NCBI RefSeq assembly: GCF_018860565.1
Contig: NZ_JAHKPS010000022.1
Coordinates: forward strand, 175,195-239,194
Length of the DNA: 64,000 bases
Source of the DNA: Winogradskyella psychrotolerans
Lineage (GTDB): Bacteria > Bacteroidota > Bacteroidia > Flavobacteriales > Flavobacteriaceae
Direction: 5' to 3'
The notes under the pieces were generated by a model. That model did not search any database and was not told where the DNA came from. It was given only the letters and a program-made list of their open reading frames with translations. How positions within the stretch are numbered: the stretch's first letter is position 1; each line of letters starts with the position of its first letter. The position numbers and the translations under genes are program-made. Shown here in pieces: positions 62,221 through 64,000 of the stretch.

Positions 62221-62251
62221 GACCTAGCGGGTTTTTAAAACCTAGCAGGTC
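62221..62251. repeat. 31-bp palindromic intergenic repeat
   Basis: Arms GACCTAGCGGGTTTT and AAAACCTAGCAGGTC around a central T; the best copy of the family. It separates paralogues 1 and 2. Confidence 0.75.
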
Positions 62252-62267
62252 TAAAAGTGAATTAACA

Positions 62268-62987
62268 ATGAAACTAACCAAAGAAGAAATACAATTCGTA
62301 GACAACTACCTCATTAAAAACGAGGTAAAATACTGGGATGTGCGTTTAGAATTGTTAGATCATATTGTTTCTGCCGTTGAAGATAAAATGACTAACGATG
62401 GTATTTCTTTTAATGAAGCTTTACTTGACGTTCATAGAGGTTTTGGAAACCAGTGTATAGAATTTGGAGTTCCTAAGGGTAAAATATTTGAAAGTGGCTT
62501 ATACCAAAGTAATATTGGGTTTAAGAAGTTTACAAAAAACAAGCAAAAGGAAATCAGTAGAAAAAACAGAAAACGGTATTGGGTGCTTTTAAAACAAACG
62601 CTGTTGTCTTATAGCTTTATGTTAGAGTATCTTCTATTTGTTATGATGATATTTGTCACTTATCAATACAAACCAAAAACAGCATTATTGGTGGCATTAA
62701 TTACGCTGGCAATTCCAGAATTACTAAAATTTAAATATGTGTTTAGAAAAGGGGTTAGGCACTCATTAAACGCTAATATGGTGGGTTTGCTTAATTCTTC
62801 TTTTTTGTGCTTTCAAGGTGCTATTCTAAATTTTTATAAAGATGAGTTTACTTATAATGGCATCGTGGATTATAGATATATTATAGGCTTTTATGTCCTT
62901 ATTTATCCTTTAACTAGAGTCAGTTTTATGCTTTATAAAGAAGTATTAAATACCACCAAAGAACGTTATCAGCTTTTAACATCATGA
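62268..62987 (+). CDS. PadR-associated membrane protein with HAAS-like N-terminal domain, paralogue 2
   Basis: 239 aa. The N-terminal domain reads MKLTKEEIQFVDNYLI, then VRLELLDHIVSAVEDKM, aligning without gaps to paralogue 1. A basic linker (KKFTKNKQKEISRKNRKRYW) precedes about four hydrophobic segments. Family and function as for paralogue 1. Its stop overlaps the start of paralogue 3 (ATGA), so these two are translationally coupled. Confidence 0.75.
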   Translation: MKLTKEEIQFVDNYLIKNEVKYWDVRLELLDHIVSAVEDKMTNDGISFNEALLDVHRGFGNQCIEFGVPKGKIFESGLYQSNIGFKKFTKNKQKEISRKNRKRYWVLLKQTLLSYSFMLEYLLFVMMIFVTYQYKPKTALLVALITLAIPELLKFKYVFRKGVRHSLNANMVGLLNSSFLCFQGAILNFYKDEFTYNGIVDYRYIIGFYVLIYPLTRVSFMLYKEVLNTTKERYQLLTS

Positions 62988-63673
62988 AACTTACCGAACC
63001 TCAAATACAAGACCTCTACGCTTTTACAAGACAACATTTTGTAGAGCACTACGACTTACAAACCGAACTCGTAGATCATTTAGCCAACGATATTGAAGAG
63101 CAATGGCAAAATCAACCCAAACTCAGTTTTGAAGATGCTAAAAATAAAGCCTTTAAAAAGTTCGGGATTTTTGGTTTTATGGATGCCATTGAGCAGAAAC
63201 AAAAGGCTATGAACAAACGCTATAGAGGTTATTTGTGGAACGAACTTAAAAAATGGTTTGAGCTACCGCAAATTATTGGAACTATAGCTTTGTTTTTAAT
63301 GTTTTATGTCGCTTTTTCTTCAAAATATACAGCCATTCTTACGATGGTTTTTTACGTTATAATTTCAGGTTGGTGTATCTATAAAGGTACACAACTCAAT
63401 AGGCAGTTTAGACGTAGAAAAGAAATTTCTAACAAAAAATGGTTATTAGAAGAACTAATTTTTAAGCAAGCAAGTGGAACATCTTTAATATTTATTTCAC
63501 AAATGTATAATGTATTTACAATTCCAGATAAGTTTGAAATAAACACCTTGTTTTTACTGCTCTTTTCTTTAGCTTTTACGGTATTAACTTTAGTTAATTA
63601 TATCAGCTTAAAAGTGATTCCAAGTAAGGCCGAAAAACTACTAAACGAAACCTACCCAGAATTTAGTTTGTAA
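62984..63673 (+). CDS. PadR-associated membrane protein with HAAS-like N-terminal domain, paralogue 3
   Basis: 229 aa. N-terminus MKLTEPQIQDLYAFTRQHF, then LQTELVDHLANDIEEQW, the same core with more divergence. A helical KAFKKFGIFGFMDAIEQKQKAM linker split by the FG turn leads to four hydrophobic segments (about 97-113, 118-135, 164-182 and 188-208). It is the third member of the set and is followed 51 bp later by an ABC-permease-like gene in the same direction. Confidence 0.75.
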   Translation: MKLTEPQIQDLYAFTRQHFVEHYDLQTELVDHLANDIEEQWQNQPKLSFEDAKNKAFKKFGIFGFMDAIEQKQKAMNKRYRGYLWNELKKWFELPQIIGTIALFLMFYVAFSSKYTAILTMVFYVIISGWCIYKGTQLNRQFRRRKEISNKKWLLEELIFKQASGTSLIFISQMYNVFTIPDKFEINTLFLLLFSLAFTVLTLVNYISLKVIPSKAEKLLNETYPEFSL

Positions 63674-63724
63674 CAAATTTCTGTTTTTTAATACTTACTA
63701 CATAAACCAACCCATCATTACACT

Positions 63725-64000
63725 ATGATAAAACATTTTCTCAATCTCGAATGGAAACAATATTTCCGTTCGTCTTATTGGCAGAAAAATATAGCGATTA
63801 ATATCTTAATGGTATTTTTTGCACTTTATTTTGTTGCCATGTTTTTAGGCTTAGGATTCGGCCTTCTTTTTATCCTTAAAGAAATGTATCCTGAGCAGGA
63901 CCCATTTGTAGTAGCCAATGGATTTTTGTTTTACTGGATTATTGGCGATTTATTAATGCGTTTCTTTTTGCAAAAACTACCAGTAATGAGTGTAAAACCT
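63725..64000 (+). CDS. DUF5687-like ABC-2-type membrane protein, N-terminal part (runs off the right edge)
   Basis: 92 codons to the window edge with no stop. Opening MIKHFLNLEWKQYFRSSYWQ, then a membrane helix (about 24-52, NILMVFFALYFVAMFLGLG) and YWIIGDLLMRFFLQKLPVM. This matches the start of the Bacteroidota DUF5687 family of putative ABC transporter permeases, which normally have an ATPase gene beside them; that would lie to the right. Likely the last part of the PadR-controlled run. Confidence 0.75.
   Translation, partial: MIKHFLNLEWKQYFRSSYWQKNIAINILMVFFALYFVAMFLGLGFGLLFILKEMYPEQDPFVVANGFLFYWIIGDLLMRFFLQKLPVMSVKP

Noticed and set aside
1-64000. CRISPR arrays, insertion sequences, prophage or toxin-antitoxin genes
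   Set aside because: I looked for regularly spaced repeats, transposase, integrase and phage signatures and saw none.

Overview
The window is chromosomal DNA from a member of the Bacteroidota, almost certainly a (probably marine) Flavobacteriaceae species. The DNA is very AT-rich. Intergenic regions repeatedly carry the Bacteroidota -7 promoter box TAnnTTTG. There is a T9SS C-terminal sorting domain, a SprB-repeat protein typical of gliding flavobacteria, and several family-restricted proteins (DUF6341, DUF6427, DUF4175, DUF4837, DUF5687, GIN/DUF2807). Almost every gene looks like ordinary core genome, with no phage or IS element. Two parS-like palindromes flanking mnmG suggest that the window is not far from the replication origin, although dnaA is not present.

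Layout. 1-4.1 kb: the 5' part of a large SprB-repeat surface protein and a T9SS-secreted leucine-rich-repeat protein, both on the minus strand, then a 1.34 kb gene-free AT-rich stretch that holds the decayed remains of a second LRR gene. 4.1-17 kb: housekeeping and small envelope genes (rnr, YbjQ-like, GIN-domain, LysE-like, tRNA-Cys with a tandemly repeated 3' end, folB, glnS, stomatin-like, outer-membrane barrel, gltX). 17-34.9 kb: a very long DUF4175 coiled-coil protein with a collagen-like tail, ybeY, mnmG between two parS-like sites, a methyltransferase, an OmpH-like lipoprotein, holB/pgk divergent pair, a LysM lytic transglycosylase, a DUF4837 lipoprotein, tatA, an M23 peptidase and a GH3-like protein.

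34.9-54.8 kb: a surface-polysaccharide locus. A Wzz-like protein is followed by the four dTDP-L-rhamnose genes rfbBACD, a Wzx flippase, a sulfotransferase, UDP-galactopyranose mutase, a GT2 resembling galactofuranosyltransferases, two O-antigen polymerase/ligase-type membrane proteins, a GT4, two tandem WcaJ-type initiating phosphoglycosyltransferases, and on the opposite strand a further GT and a CapK/PaaK-like adenylating protein. Together these predict a rhamnose- and galactofuranose-containing glycan that may carry sulfate.

54.8-64 kb: purD, DUF6341, DUF6427, upp, DUF4254, a GT9, a PaaE-type flavin/2Fe-2S reductase, then a PadR-type regulator with a clear inverted-repeat operator over its own promoter, three tandem paralogous membrane proteins with an N-terminal HAAS-like helical domain, and the start of a DUF5687 ABC-permease-like gene. 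A 31-bp palindromic intergenic repeat recurs around this block. All family assignments are from reading the sequence and remembered motifs; no search was run.
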